Shown here: positions 8,412 to 17,010 of the stretch, piece by piece | Numbering within the stretch: position 1 is the stretch's first letter | How the letters are laid out: each line of letters begins with the position of its first letter | DNA from: Rhodocyclaceae bacterium | Lineage (GTDB): Bacteria > Pseudomonadota > Gammaproteobacteria > Burkholderiales > Usitatibacteraceae | Length of the DNA stretch: 64,000 nucleotides | Assembly: GCA_020247545.1 (NCBI GenBank) | Contig: JADCIX010000027.1 | Span: forward strand, 1 to 64,000 | Direction of reading: 5' to 3' | Translations under genes and position numbers: made by a program | The notes under the pieces: model-generated | What the model saw: only the letters and a program-made list of their open reading frames with translations | Databases searched by the model: none | What the model was told of the DNA's origin: nothing

Positions 8412-10073
8412 ATGAAAGCTGTTGTCTCAACACCTCTCGTTCGCCGCGCGCTGGCCACCGAAGACGCAAGTGCGGATTGGGTGACGCATCTTGTGAACGA
8501 GCTCTCAATCGACCGCGATTTGGTGGTCGCCTCTACCGCTGCGATCGCCGATCACCCGGTCATGACGGCCGAGGCCCTCGCTTGCTTCAAGCCTGACTTG
8601 ACACGCGCGTCGTACTCAACAATGGTCGAGTTTCGTTTGCTGCTTGGCAGAGATCAGACCGATACGTTCAGCGCGGTCATTACGCGTCCATTCTGCGCGA
8701 AGACCAGTCTTTGGCTCACATCGGTGTCGCCGCGTGTACAAAAGATCTATTTTGCGGACCCTCTCCATGTGTCACCCCTGCTCGAACGCTACGAGACAAC
8801 TTTCAGCGCGGTGGCGGATGCGATTGGTCCTCCGCGCGAGCACCAAAGCAAGGAAGCATTTGGAAAGGAGTTGTCGCTGCTCTCGATACAAGGCGAGGTC
8901 AGCCCGGCGGTTCGCTTAGTTAGTTCAACCATCTTCGATGCGCTTCGCCTTGATGCCAGCGACATCCATCTGGAGGCGCTGAATGAGGGCCTTGTCATCA
9001 AATTCCGCATCGACGGTGTGTTGAACAGTATTGGCACAGTGAATGACTCGGACCTAGCCGAGCAAACGATCGCGCGCATTAAGGTCCTGGCAGAACTCGA
9101 TATCGCTGAGAAGCGCATTCCCCAAGACGGGCGATTTCGAGTGGCGGCAAAGGGCCGAGACATCGATATCCGTGTTTCGATCATGCCTAGCATTCACGGC
9201 GAAGACGCAGTGTTGCGTATTCTGGACAAGGAGGCGTTGATTGCAAGCTTTGAAGGACTCACCTTGAATTCATTGGGTCTCGATGCGCCGACCATCGCGC
9301 TTCTCCGACGATTATCGGCCGAGCCCTACGGCATGATGCTGGTAACTGGTCCTACCGGAAGCGGCAAGACGACCACCTTGTATGCGGCGCTGTCTGAAAT
9401 CAACACGGGTGAAGACAAGATCATCACTATCGAAGACCCGGTTGAATATCAACTGCCGGGAGTTCTCCAGATTCCCGTGAACGAAAAGAAGGGGCTAACA
9501 TTTGCCGTAGGCCTTCGATCCATCCTGCGGCACGATCCGGACAAAATTCTGGTCGGCGAAATCCGCGACCCTGAAACCGCACAGATCGCCGTCCAATCGG
9601 CGCTGACCGGCCATATGGTTTTTACTTCCGTGCATGCGAACAATGCGTTCGATGTGATCGGTCGATTCATCCACATGGGCGTTGACCCCTACAACTTTGT
9701 CTCGTCACTTACTGGCGTCGTTGCTCAACGCCTGGTTCGGCAGATTTGCACGGCGTGTACCGAGCCTACTGCAATAGATTCAGAAGCACTTTCCGATGCG
9801 GGTATCTTCGACGCCGCGGGCTATGCCTTTCATGTGGGACGCGGATGTGGAGTTTGTCGGCAGACGGGCTACAAAGGGCGGCGTGCGATTGCTGAAGTTC
9901 TACGACTCAACGATGAGTTAAGGGAGCTGATAATCGCGCGCGCGTCTATTCGAACGTTGAAAGAGCGTGCAAGGGCCAATGGCATGCGATTCTTGCGAGA
10001 CGTGGCGCTCGACTTAGTCGCGAAAGGACAAACAACACTCACCGAGGCCAATCGTGTTACGTTTGTGGCCTAG
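8412..10073 (+). CDS. gspE: GspE/PilB-type assembly ATPase
   Basis: A 553-residue secretion ATPase. The N-terminal part (about 1-150) is divergent and probably contacts the platform. The conserved part carries 'DASDIHLEAL' and 'IKFRIDGVL' near 195, Walker A GPTGSGKTTTLY near 313, the Asp box 'IITIEDPVEYQL', Walker B 'DKILVGEIRDPETA' near 377 and the His box 'TGHMVFTSVHAN'. Two CxxC pairs near 446 and 478 (CTAC and CGVC) form the zinc-binding domain typical of GspE. It should power filament extension from the cytoplasm. It overlaps the next gene by 20 bp. Confidence 0.94.
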   Translation: MKAVVSTPLVRRALATEDASADWVTHLVNELSIDRDLVVASTAAIADHPVMTAEALACFKPDLTRASYSTMVEFRLLLGRDQTDTFSAVITRPFCAKTSLWLTSVSPRVQKIYFADPLHVSPLLERYETTFSAVADAIGPPREHQSKEAFGKELSLLSIQGEVSPAVRLVSSTIFDALRLDASDIHLEALNEGLVIKFRIDGVLNSIGTVNDSDLAEQTIARIKVLAELDIAEKRIPQDGRFRVAAKGRDIDIRVSIMPSIHGEDAVLRILDKEALIASFEGLTLNSLGLDAPTIALLRRLSAEPYGMMLVTGPTGSGKTTTLYAALSEINTGEDKIITIEDPVEYQLPGVLQIPVNEKKGLTFAVGLRSILRHDPDKILVGEIRDPETAQIAVQSALTGHMVFTSVHANNAFDVIGRFIHMGVDPYNFVSSLTGVVAQRLVRQICTACTEPTAIDSEALSDAGIFDAAGYAFHVGRGCGVCRQTGYKGRRAIAEVLRLNDELRELIIARASIRTLKERARANGMRFLRDVALDLVAKGQTTLTEANRVTFVA

Positions 10074-10815
10074 AACCATAAGAATCGGCCTTTTCGAGCA
10101 GGGTGCGACGGTCTCCATTCGTGGCACGAAGGTCGCGACGTTGAGAACATCATTGCATGCGACTTTGGAGAGTTGGCACGCAGACATTGCGACGCTGCTA
10201 CACGCCGCCAGCACTGAGTTGCGTAAAGGCGATCGGGTACACTTGGTTGTCAGCGATTGTTTTGCCGCGACGACTACGTTGCCATGGCATTCTTCACTCT
10301 CAACCGAGGAAGAGTTGATCACTTACGCGCGACTCTGTTTCGAAAAATCGGACACGCGTGTGGACAACACTTGGGTGGTGCAGGCATATCGACCGCGCTG
10401 GCAGGCACCGGGTCTGGCGTATGCATTGCCTTGTGCCGCCGTTACGCAACTAAAGGTCGTCCTTGATGAAAAGCAAGCTGTACTTGCCTCCGTCATTCCA
10501 GTTTCAGTGGCCGCCTTTGCAGCGGAGCACGACATGCGACGCGCGCCAAAGTCCATCCACCTGTTAGCCGAGGCGTCAAGGATTTCTTGCCTTGTCTTCG
10601 AGCAAGGTATGCTTGTCTCGCGCGACGCAGAGCCTGCCGCAGAGTCTTTTGAGAAGGGGCTGAATCGCCTGTTAATGCGCTCGGAGTTGACGGACGACGC
10701 CTCAATGCGCGCCACGCTCTGGGTCAGTCAGGAGGATCAATGGGATGCGTTGGAAAGAGCAGTACGTAATGCTTGGCCGAATAGTCCGCGCCAGCGCGCA
10801 GTTTGGGTCAGGTAG
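10054..10815 (+). CDS. GspL/PilM-like cytoplasmic actin-fold protein
   Basis: A 253-residue protein starting at a GTG inside the end of gspE. The N-terminus (MLRLWPRTIRIGLFEQGATVSI) and the alternating beta/alpha pattern, with 'VHLVVSDCFAATTTLPW' and 'SIHLLAEASRISCLVFEQG', resemble the actin-like domain of GspL/PilM proteins, which bind the ATPase. It lacks a membrane segment, so it corresponds to PilM or to the cytoplasmic half of GspL; the following gene supplies the PilN-like half. Sequence similarity is weak, and the call leans on the operon order ATPase - PilM-like - PilN-like. Confidence 0.6.
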   Translation: MLRLWPRTIRIGLFEQGATVSIRGTKVATLRTSLHATLESWHADIATLLHAASTELRKGDRVHLVVSDCFAATTTLPWHSSLSTEEELITYARLCFEKSDTRVDNTWVVQAYRPRWQAPGLAYALPCAAVTQLKVVLDEKQAVLASVIPVSVAAFAAEHDMRRAPKSIHLLAEASRISCLVFEQGMLVSRDAEPAAESFEKGLNRLLMRSELTDDASMRATLWVSQEDQWDALERAVRNAWPNSPRQRAVWVR

Positions 10816-10821
10816 TGACGA

Positions 10822-11364
10822 ATGCATGAATTAGCCCCTTACTTGCGTGTACCGAAGCGCTCCGCCCTACTGATATGGGGAGCCGTCTTTTGCTTACTAG
10901 CAATCGTTTTTGTTGCGGCATTTCAACTCCATAAAGCGCATCAACTAACCCAAGCCTCGTCGGTGGCATTGGCCAACTTGCGCTTGGCCGAAGAAGAAAA
11001 ACGCCGACCGTCGTCCGCAAAGGAACAGGAAGATTTGAGGAAGTGGGGCATGGTGGTGCAAGAACGCGCATTCGATTGGTCCATTGTGTTCGAGTCCATT
11101 GAGTCGACGGTCACCCCGAACATCGGGCTCTTAGAGTTCACGCCTGATAAGCTTACAGGCACGCTCCAAATCAAGGGCCAAGCGCGTGATCAAGACGCCT
11201 TGGGACAGTACGTATCCGCTCTCTCGAAGGTGAATGCACTGCGCCGTGTGCACGTCGTGCGTGAGTACACCTCTGAGGACACCAATCTGCTAACGATCAG
11301 CTTCGAAATCAAAGCATCTATCCGAGGTACTGCACTTGCGCGCGGCCAAGTGGCCCGCAAATAG
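10822..11364 (+). CDS. PilN/GspL C-terminal-like bitopic membrane protein
   Basis: A 180-residue protein with one membrane segment at about residues 17-36 after a short cytoplasmic N-terminus. A charged helical stretch follows (about 45-80), then a small periplasmic alpha/beta domain with 'VFESIESTVTPNIGLLEF', 'TGTLQIKGQARDQDALGQYVSAL' and 'VHVVREYTSE'. The pattern 'L..I...TP..I.L..........L.I.G.A.....L..Y...L' is that of PilN. It is the last gene of the ten-gene operon, 6 bp after the PilM-like gene. It should pair with the PilO-like first gene. Confidence 0.7.
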   Translation: MHELAPYLRVPKRSALLIWGAVFCLLAIVFVAAFQLHKAHQLTQASSVALANLRLAEEEKRRPSSAKEQEDLRKWGMVVQERAFDWSIVFESIESTVTPNIGLLEFTPDKLTGTLQIKGQARDQDALGQYVSALSKVNALRRVHVVREYTSEDTNLLTISFEIKASIRGTALARGQVARK

Positions 11365-11368
11365 CGAG

Positions 11369-11599
11369 TCAGCCCCGTTGGGTGTATTGATTTTCGCCAA
11401 TTGCGCTCCAAAAACCAAATGAAGATGGCAGACCCGAGCCGTAAATCAACAATGCGAAGGACGCCAACTTGCTCGCCCACGGACCTGAGAAAAAGAATAA
11501 TTTTGACTCCGATACCCATATCAATGTTTTGAAAGCCACAAGTAGCGTAAAGCAGATTGCCCCATGTAAGAACGCGCGGGCGATGGACACGGCAAACAC
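11369..11599 (-). CDS. Possible small membrane protein, convergent to the secretion operon
   Basis: A 76-residue frame with a GTG start at 11599 lies in the gap between the secretion operon and nrdB, on the strand of nrdB. It reads as two hydrophobic stretches (about 5-25 and 40-62) separated by a short polar turn (FKTLIWVSESKLFFF), ending with QYTQRG. No family is recognised. A 25-bp perfect inverted repeat lies 17 bp upstream of the start. It may be a real two-span membrane protein or a chance frame in an AT-rich gap; confidence is low. Confidence 0.3.
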   Translation of the reverse strand: MFAVSIARAFLHGAICFTLLVAFKTLIWVSESKLFFFSGPWASKLASFALLIYGSGLPSSFGFWSAIGENQYTQRG

Positions 11600-11615
11600 C
11601 TGTTGCCGCCGACCG

Positions 11616-11640
11616 AATATTGACCCCCTGGGTCAATATT
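11616..11640. repeat. 25-bp perfect inverted repeat downstream of nrdB
   Basis: Two 11-bp arms, AATATTGACCC and GGGTCAATATT, flank a 3-base CCT spacer. There is no run of T after either arm, so it does not look like a standard intrinsic terminator. It lies 84 bp beyond the nrdB stop. It could be a dimeric regulator's operator or an RNA hairpin at the end of the nrd transcript. Confidence 0.7.
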
Positions 11641-11723
11641 GAAGCGGCGCGAACATTTATGGGTTAACGTTTGGCGAATTATGGGTTCTAAAACTCGCTT
11701 TATGGGTACTCCTACAATCGTGA

Positions 11724-12941
11724 TCAATCCCAGGAGAGTGCGCCACCTGTTTGGTATTCAATGACTCTGGTTTCGAAAAAATTCTTTTCTTTCTTCAAGT
11801 CGATGAGTTCTGACATCCATGGGAATGGGTTGGTTGCGCCCGGGTACAACACTTCCAGGCCGATCTGCTGAGCACGGCGGTTGGCCACAAAGCGCAGGTA
11901 CTCTTTAAACATCGGTGCGTTCAAACCCAGCACGCCGCGTGGCATGGTGTCTTCTGCATAGGCGTATTCGAGCTCAACACCTTTACGGAACAGGCCTTCG
12001 ATTTCTTTCTTGAATTCGTTGGTCCACAGCTGTGGGTTCTCAAGCTTCACGGTGTTGACGAGGTCGATACCAAAGCTGCAGTGCATCGATTCATCACGCA
12101 GAATGTACTGATACTGCTCTGCCGCGCCGGTCATTTTGTTCTGACGGCCCAGCGAGAGGATCTGCACGAATCCGACGTAGAAGAACAGGCCTTCCATGAT
12201 GCAGCTAAACACGATCAACGACTTCAAAAGCTTCTGATCGTTTTCGAATGTACCGGTCTTGAAGTTCGGGTCGGACAGGATGTCGATAAACGGAATCAGG
12301 AAACGATCTTTATCGCGGATACATTTGATTTCGTTGTACGCGTTGAAAATCTCGGCTTCATCGAGACCAAGTGATTCGGTGATGTACTGATAGGCGTGGG
12401 TGTGGATCGCTTCTTCAAACGCCTGGCGCAGCAAATACTGGCGGCACTCGGGCGCGGTGATGTGGCGATAGGTACCGAGCACGATGTTGTTTGCAGCGAG
12501 GGAATCGGCCGTCACAAAAAAACCCAGGTTACGCTTGACGATCAAACGCTCGTCTTCGGTCAGGCCGTTGGGGTCTTTCCATGTCGCGATGTCGCGATTC
12601 ATGTTCACTTCTTGCGGCATCCAATGGTTTGCGCAACCGGAGAGGTATTTTTCCCAAGCCCACTTGTACTTGAAGGGCACTAACTGATTGACGTCGCTCT
12701 TGCCATTGATGACACGCTTCTCATCAGCGCGTACACGAGCAAAACGTGCGTCCACTGCCGGGCTGACATCGTCACTTGGGGGTGCATTCGGCTTGTCGTC
12801 CAACATGGGTCGTGCCGTTGCATCGAAACGGTCGTTAGCGGCAGTGATGGTCTGCAAGCGCGGCTCCAAACCTGCGCGTGGCATGGATGGCACTGGTGCG
12901 GCAGGAATGGCGGATGGTGTGTCGTCCCAAGTTAGTGACAT
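11724..12941 (-). CDS. nrdB: Ribonucleoside-diphosphate reductase class Ia, beta subunit
   Basis: A 405-residue small subunit that holds the di-iron/tyrosyl radical cofactor and works with NrdA to make deoxyribonucleotides. All metal ligands can be placed: Asp146 (TADSLAANN), Glu177 and His180 (EEAIHTHAY), Glu250 (CIMEGLFF), Glu284 and His287 ([10 protein letters not shown]). The radical tyrosine is Tyr184. This marks it as canonical class Ia rather than a Tyr-less subclass. The N-terminal 80 residues are Pro/Ala-rich, unlike the compact start of E. coli NrdB; such extensions occur in betaproteobacterial homologues. It is on the nrdA strand, about 550 bp downstream of nrdA, with a small gene between. 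Confidence 0.96.
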   Translation of the reverse strand: MSLTWDDTPSAIPAAPVPSMPRAGLEPRLQTITAANDRFDATARPMLDDKPNAPPSDDVSPAVDARFARVRADEKRVINGKSDVNQLVPFKYKWAWEKYLSGCANHWMPQEVNMNRDIATWKDPNGLTEDERLIVKRNLGFFVTADSLAANNIVLGTYRHITAPECRQYLLRQAFEEAIHTHAYQYITESLGLDEAEIFNAYNEIKCIRDKDRFLIPFIDILSDPNFKTGTFENDQKLLKSLIVFSCIMEGLFFYVGFVQILSLGRQNKMTGAAEQYQYILRDESMHCSFGIDLVNTVKLENPQLWTNEFKKEIEGLFRKGVELEYAYAEDTMPRGVLGLNAPMFKEYLRFVANRRAQQIGLEVLYPGATNPFPWMSELIDLKKEKNFFETRVIEYQTGGALSWD

Positions 12942-13058
12942 TTGTGGCTCCGTTACTTTTATGTGGCCGCGAATGAAAATCGACGACCATTTGTTTTTGT
13001 TGTTACCCGCAAGTCATCGGGCTTTGCCCGTGAATTGCACTCATTGCACTGATAAATG

Positions 13059-13088
13059 CGGGGAAAAGTAGGTTTCTACTTTTCCCCG
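13059..13088. repeat. 30-bp perfect hairpin between the DUF1508-type gene and nrdB
   Basis: Arms of 13 bp (CGGGGAAAAGTAG and CTACTTTTCCCCG) flank a 4-base GTTT loop. It begins 8 bp beyond the stop of the small gene at 13096 and lies about 120 bp upstream of the nrdB start. No clear T run follows on the minus strand. It could attenuate read-through from nrdA, stabilise the upstream mRNA, or serve as an operator. Confidence 0.75.
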
Positions 13089-13095
13089 ACCTCTG

Positions 13096-13323
13096 TTAAT
13101 GCTTGTGAAACAGTCCCGGCATTTGCAGCATTTCGGTATCCATCAAGCTCGTAATGTTTTCCAGTACCAAGGCCTCTTCGCACGCCTGCACTTGTGCGAT
13201 CGATTCCAAGCAATCATCCTTTTCGCGATAGCCCTCGCCTGAATCGGCGACCTTGCGGCCCTCGCTGTTAGAAAGCTGCCAGCGCCATTCGAGTCTTGCA
13301 TCTTGAAAGATGTGAAATTGCAT
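13096..13323 (-). CDS. Small DUF1508/YegP-like protein
   Basis: A 75-residue protein between nrdA and nrdB on the same strand. The pattern MQFHIFQDARLEWRWQLSNS, GRKVADSGEGYREKDDCLESI matches the beta-hairpin-rich DUF1508 fold ('...W.F.L...G..V..S.GY..K..C...I'), here in single copy plus a 25-residue tail. The function of the family is unknown. A good purine-rich site (gagagga) precedes the ATG. Position inside the nrd cluster suggests co-expression with ribonucleotide reductase, which is an inference. Confidence 0.75.
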   Translation of the reverse strand: MQFHIFQDARLEWRWQLSNSEGRKVADSGEGYREKDDCLESIAQVQACEEALVLENITSLMDTEMLQMPGLFHKH

Positions 13324-13495
13324 CTTTGATCCTCTCTCGTTGGTGGGTACTACATTGATGAAAACAGTTACGACTTAAATCTGACTATCAGCACTCCGGG
13401 TTGTGGCTACCGCCGCCCCGTTGGGCTTAACATGCTGCGCTATGCTGGCAAGTTAGCCTTCGCCGCAATCCAGATTTGAAGCGTGTCACTAACAA

Positions 13496-16438
13496 TTACT
13501 GACACGCTTCACATTCTGGATTGTCGATCGAGCAGAACTTGGCGCCTTCAGCGGCACCATCGCCTGCACCATCGCTGGCACCGACCAACGGGCCGGCCGC
13601 TGCTGCAACCGGGTTGGGCACTCCACCTGAAGAAACCGAGGTGAGTTCGCCGCCGCGACCGGTGGATTTCTCCGCCGATGTTGCTGCCATGGTGCGCAGG
13701 TAGTAGGTGGTTTTGAGGCCACGCAGCCACGCAAGCTTGTAGGTGTCGTCGAGTTTTTTGCCCGATGCACCCGCCATGTAAATATTCAGCGACTGCGCCT
13801 GGTCAATCCACTTCTGGCGACGTGACGCAGCTTCGATCACCCAAGAGGTATCCACTTCAAATGCGGTGGCGTACAGCTGACGAAGCTCCGGCGGAATGCG
13901 ATCAATCTTGCCGAGCGCGCCGTCAAAGTGTTTGATATCTGACACCATCACTTCGTCCCACAATCCACGCGTTTTCAGATCACGCACGAGATAGTCGTTG
14001 ACCACCGTGAATTCGCCGGAGAGGTTCGATTTCACGAACAAGTTTTGGTAGGTTGGCTCGATACATGCCGACACACCAATGATGTTCGAGATGGTTGCTG
14101 TCGGGGCAATGGCCACGCAGTTGGAGTTACGCATGCCGACCTCTTTGATGCGCGAACGCAGCGCGTCCCAATCCATCGTTGCCGACATATCGACTTCAAC
14201 GTAACCACCACGCTCTTCGCGCAGCAAGTTCAACGAATCCTGCGGGAGGATGCCGCGATCCCACAACGAGCCGCGATAGCTGGAGTACGTACCGCGTTCT
14301 GCCGCCAACTCGGTCGATGCCCAGTACGCGTAGTAACACACCGCTTCCATCGAACGATCAGCGAATTCAACCGCTTCTCGCGACGCGTAAGGCACACGCA
14401 GCTCATGCAGACAGTCTTGGAAGGCCATGATGCCGAGGCCGACCGGACGATGACGGAGATTGGAGTCGCGCGCTTTCTTGACCGCGTAGTAGTTGATGTC
14501 GATGACGTTATCGAGCATGCGCATGGCGGTGGTGATGGTGCGCTTCAGTTTCTCGTGGTCGAGAACCTTGTTGCCAGCCGCGTCGGTCTTCATGTGCGCG
14601 ACCAAGTTCACCGAGCCCAAGTTACAAACGGCGATCTCGGATTCGTTGGTGTTCAGCGTGATTTCGGTACACAGGTTTGAGGAGTGCACCACACCGACGT
14701 GATTCTGCGGTGAACGGACGTTGCATGGGTCTTTGAAAGTGATCCATGGGTGGCCGGTTTCAAACAACATCGACAACATCTTGCGCCAGAGTGACAGCGC
14801 CGGGATGGTCTTGAATGGCTTTAATTCACCACGTGCAGCCTTCTCTTCGTAGCGCACGTAGGCTTCTTCAAATGCCTTGCCGAATTTTTCGTGCAGGTCT
14901 GGCGTGGTCGAAGGTGAAAACAAGGTCCAGTCTTTGCCTTCCATTACGCGCTTCATGAACAAATCTGGAATCCAGTTTGCGGTGTTCATGTCGTGTGTAC
15001 GGCGGCGATCGTCACCGGTGTTTTTGCGCAACTCGAGGAACTCTTCGATATCGAGGTGCCATGTTTCGAGGTACGCACACACCGCACCTTTACGCTTGCC
15101 ACCTTGATTGACAGCGACTGCCGTGTCGTTCACCACCTTCAAGAACGGCACAACGCCTTGTGATTTACCGTTGGTGCCCTTGATGTACGAACCGAGCGCG
15201 CGGACCGGTGTCCAGTCGTTACCCAAGCCGCCGGCAAACTTCGACAAGAGTGCGTTTTCTTTCAACGCCTCATAGATGCCGTCGAGATCATCTGCCACGG
15301 TGGTGAGATAACACGAAGACAGCTGTGAACGACGGGTGCCGGAATTAAACAGGGTCGGCGTCGACGACATGAAGTCAAACGTCGACAAGATGTTGTAGAA
15401 CTCGATCGCGCGTAATTCGCGATCAACTTCGTTCAACGCCAGGCCCATTGCAACACGCATGTAAAACGCCTGGGGCAATTCGATGCGATGCTCGTCGATG
15501 TGCAAGAAGTAGCGGTCATACAACGTCTGCAGACCAAGGTAGGTGAACTGCGCGTCGCGCTCGGCGTGCAGCGCTTCCCCCAGCTTCTTCAAGTCGTACT
15601 GCATCATGCGCTCGTCGAGCAACTCAGCGGCAACACCTTTCTTGATGAAGCCCGGAAAATACTCGGCGTAACGCGTACCCATTTGTGCTTGCGTCACTTC
15701 CTCACCAAGGATTTCGCGGCGAATGGTGTGCATCAACAAACGCGAGGTGACTTTGTTGTAAGCCGGGTCGCGCTCGATCATCGCGCGTGCGGTCATGGTG
15801 GCCGCCTTAAACACTTCTTCCTGCGGCACACCGTCGTAGAGGTCACGCAAGGTGCCGTCGAGAATACCTTTGGCGTTGACGGCGTCGCCCAGGTCTTCGC
15901 AGGCGGACTCGATCAGCGACGCCAGGGCAACAACATCCAGCAGACGCCTAGTGCCGTTAATGGTGACGTTGATCGATGGCGCGCCCATTGGCAGCTCGGG
16001 TTGCTTCGCCGCTGCGCGCTCCTGCGCGCGCTTCTCGCGATAGAGCACATAAGAACGTGCAACTTCATGCACGCCACCACGCATCAGTGCCAACTCGACC
16101 TGGTCCTGCACCTCTTCGATGTGAAACGTACCACCCGAGGGCTTATGCCGCAGCAGTGCGTTCACAACCGCCGTGGTAACAAGATGCACTTGATCACGCA
16201 TACGTGCAGACGCGGCTTCGTGGCTGCCGTTGACGGCGATAAACGCCTTGGTCACGGCAACCGCAATTTTTTGCGGTTCGAACGACGCAACGGCTCCGTT
16301 ACGACGAATGATCTTGTAATCCGTATATCGCGACTCGTTAATACCGGTGGAATTCGGGTTACCGCTGGACGTCATCAAGGGATTGGCGAGGGGGTTCACC
16401 GGGTCGATGTCGGAACCAAGTCTCATGGCTGTCTCCAT
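13496..16438 (-). CDS. nrdA: Ribonucleoside-diphosphate reductase class Ia, alpha subunit
   Basis: A 980-residue large subunit that reduces ribonucleoside diphosphates. An N-terminal ATP-cone (about 45-145, KIIRRNGAVASFEPQKIAVAV) gives dATP feedback control, followed by a second cone-like stretch (about 160-245). The barrel carries the redox cysteine in LSSCYLTTVADDLDG, the thiyl-radical cysteine in SSNLCTEITLNTNE and its partner in AVCNLGSVNL. The C-terminal tail ends PECEACQ, with the swinging CxxC pair at Cys976 and Cys979. The two-cone length, about 200 residues longer than E. coli NrdA, is normal for this branch. The start is MET-AMRLGSD at 16438; an ATG four codons in is an alternative. 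DnaA and NrdR-like sites lie upstream. Confidence 0.96.
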   Translation of the reverse strand: METAMRLGSDIDPVNPLANPLMTSSGNPNSTGINESRYTDYKIIRRNGAVASFEPQKIAVAVTKAFIAVNGSHEAASARMRDQVHLVTTAVVNALLRHKPSGGTFHIEEVQDQVELALMRGGVHEVARSYVLYREKRAQERAAAKQPELPMGAPSINVTINGTRRLLDVVALASLIESACEDLGDAVNAKGILDGTLRDLYDGVPQEEVFKAATMTARAMIERDPAYNKVTSRLLMHTIRREILGEEVTQAQMGTRYAEYFPGFIKKGVAAELLDERMMQYDLKKLGEALHAERDAQFTYLGLQTLYDRYFLHIDEHRIELPQAFYMRVAMGLALNEVDRELRAIEFYNILSTFDFMSSTPTLFNSGTRRSQLSSCYLTTVADDLDGIYEALKENALLSKFAGGLGNDWTPVRALGSYIKGTNGKSQGVVPFLKVVNDTAVAVNQGGKRKGAVCAYLETWHLDIEEFLELRKNTGDDRRRTHDMNTANWIPDLFMKRVMEGKDWTLFSPSTTPDLHEKFGKAFEEAYVRYEEKAARGELKPFKTIPALSLWRKMLSMLFETGHPWITFKDPCNVRSPQNHVGVVHSSNLCTEITLNTNESEIAVCNLGSVNLVAHMKTDAAGNKVLDHEKLKRTITTAMRMLDNVIDINYYAVKKARDSNLRHRPVGLGIMAFQDCLHELRVPYASREAVEFADRSMEAVCYYAYWASTELAAERGTYSSYRGSLWDRGILPQDSLNLLREERGGYVEVDMSATMDWDALRSRIKEVGMRNSNCVAIAPTATISNIIGVSACIEPTYQNLFVKSNLSGEFTVVNDYLVRDLKTRGLWDEVMVSDIKHFDGALGKIDRIPPELRQLYATAFEVDTSWVIEAASRRQKWIDQAQSLNIYMAGASGKKLDDTYKLAWLRGLKTTYYLRTMAATSAEKSTGRGGELTSVSSGGVPNPVAAAAGPLVGASDGAGDGAAEGAKFCSIDNPECEACQ

Positions 16439-16582
16439 TTCAGTTTCTATTTTTTGTTTGCTAACAACGACTTAGCCCTTTAAACACCAAGAGACATGGG
16501 TATATCTGGCTCAAGCCGCTGTTGCAGTCAGCGCGGAGAGGGCGCCGGGACAACGACTAAACCGCTGCGGACTTGCTGTGGT

Positions 16583-16591
16583 TTATCCACA
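16583..16591 (+). promoter_or_regulatory. DnaA box (perfect) upstream of nrdA
   Basis: The sequence TTATCCACA is an exact match to the high-affinity DnaA box. A second near match (ATATCCACA, 8 of 9) lies at 16640-16648. In E. coli, DnaA binds upstream of nrdAB and links dNTP supply to replication initiation; two boxes 57 bp apart in front of nrdA fit the same logic here. Confidence 0.7.
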
Positions 16592-16632
16592 AGAAATCCA
16601 CCGCACGTCCCAACCTTATGAGATAGGTTAGG

Positions 16633-16690
16633 AACAGATATATCCACAAGATGTGGTGTTTACTCGGGTTGCAGGCACAATATATCGCGA
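16633..16690. promoter_or_regulatory. Pair of NrdR-like boxes upstream of nrdA
   Basis: NrdR boxes follow the 16-bp palindrome ACACWATATATWGTGT. Bases 16675-16690 (GCACAATATATCGCGA) match at about 12 of 16 positions. Bases 16633-16648 share only the central ATATAT core and overlap the second DnaA box. The centres are 42 bp apart, an integral number of helical turns, as is usual for paired NrdR boxes. The right box is credible; the left is weak. Confidence 0.5.
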
Positions 16691-17010
16691 CTTCGCAACA
16701 TGCAAGCGAAATATTTTCATCTGGAAAAAGACTTAATAATCAGGTCGTTAAAGAGCCAAAAACGGCCTTTTGCGCGGACGCAACTTCATGTGATACATGA
16801 AGTAAAGAACCGCTTTATTCGGCGAGCGTTTCCAGCTGAAAATGCTTGGAAAATGGCGTCCTGCTTAGTGTTCACCCGCAACGAGATTATTCTGATGCCG
16901 ATGAGAAACCCTGCTGCCGGAGCCTAAAAGGCAAATGTGAAATGTGACAAAGCCCCTACAGCATGCAACGCGTATGTCAAAAGCGCGTTCGGCTGCGCAG
17001 CTAACACGCC

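Larger units (their letters stand above)
16439..17010. other. nrdA upstream region, 572 bp, regulatory
   Basis: This non-coding stretch lies between the nrdA start (minus) and the 3' end of pilR (minus). It contains the DnaA boxes and NrdR-like boxes listed separately, between 16583 and 16690. Beyond these, 16700-16760 is AT-rich and may hold the nrdA promoter. I see no convincing gene. Confidence 0.7.

Noticed and set aside
15488-16483. Plus-strand frame of 331 residues
   Set aside because: Antisense to nrdA; the composition (many His, Arg, Val) is typical of a shadow of a conserved gene.
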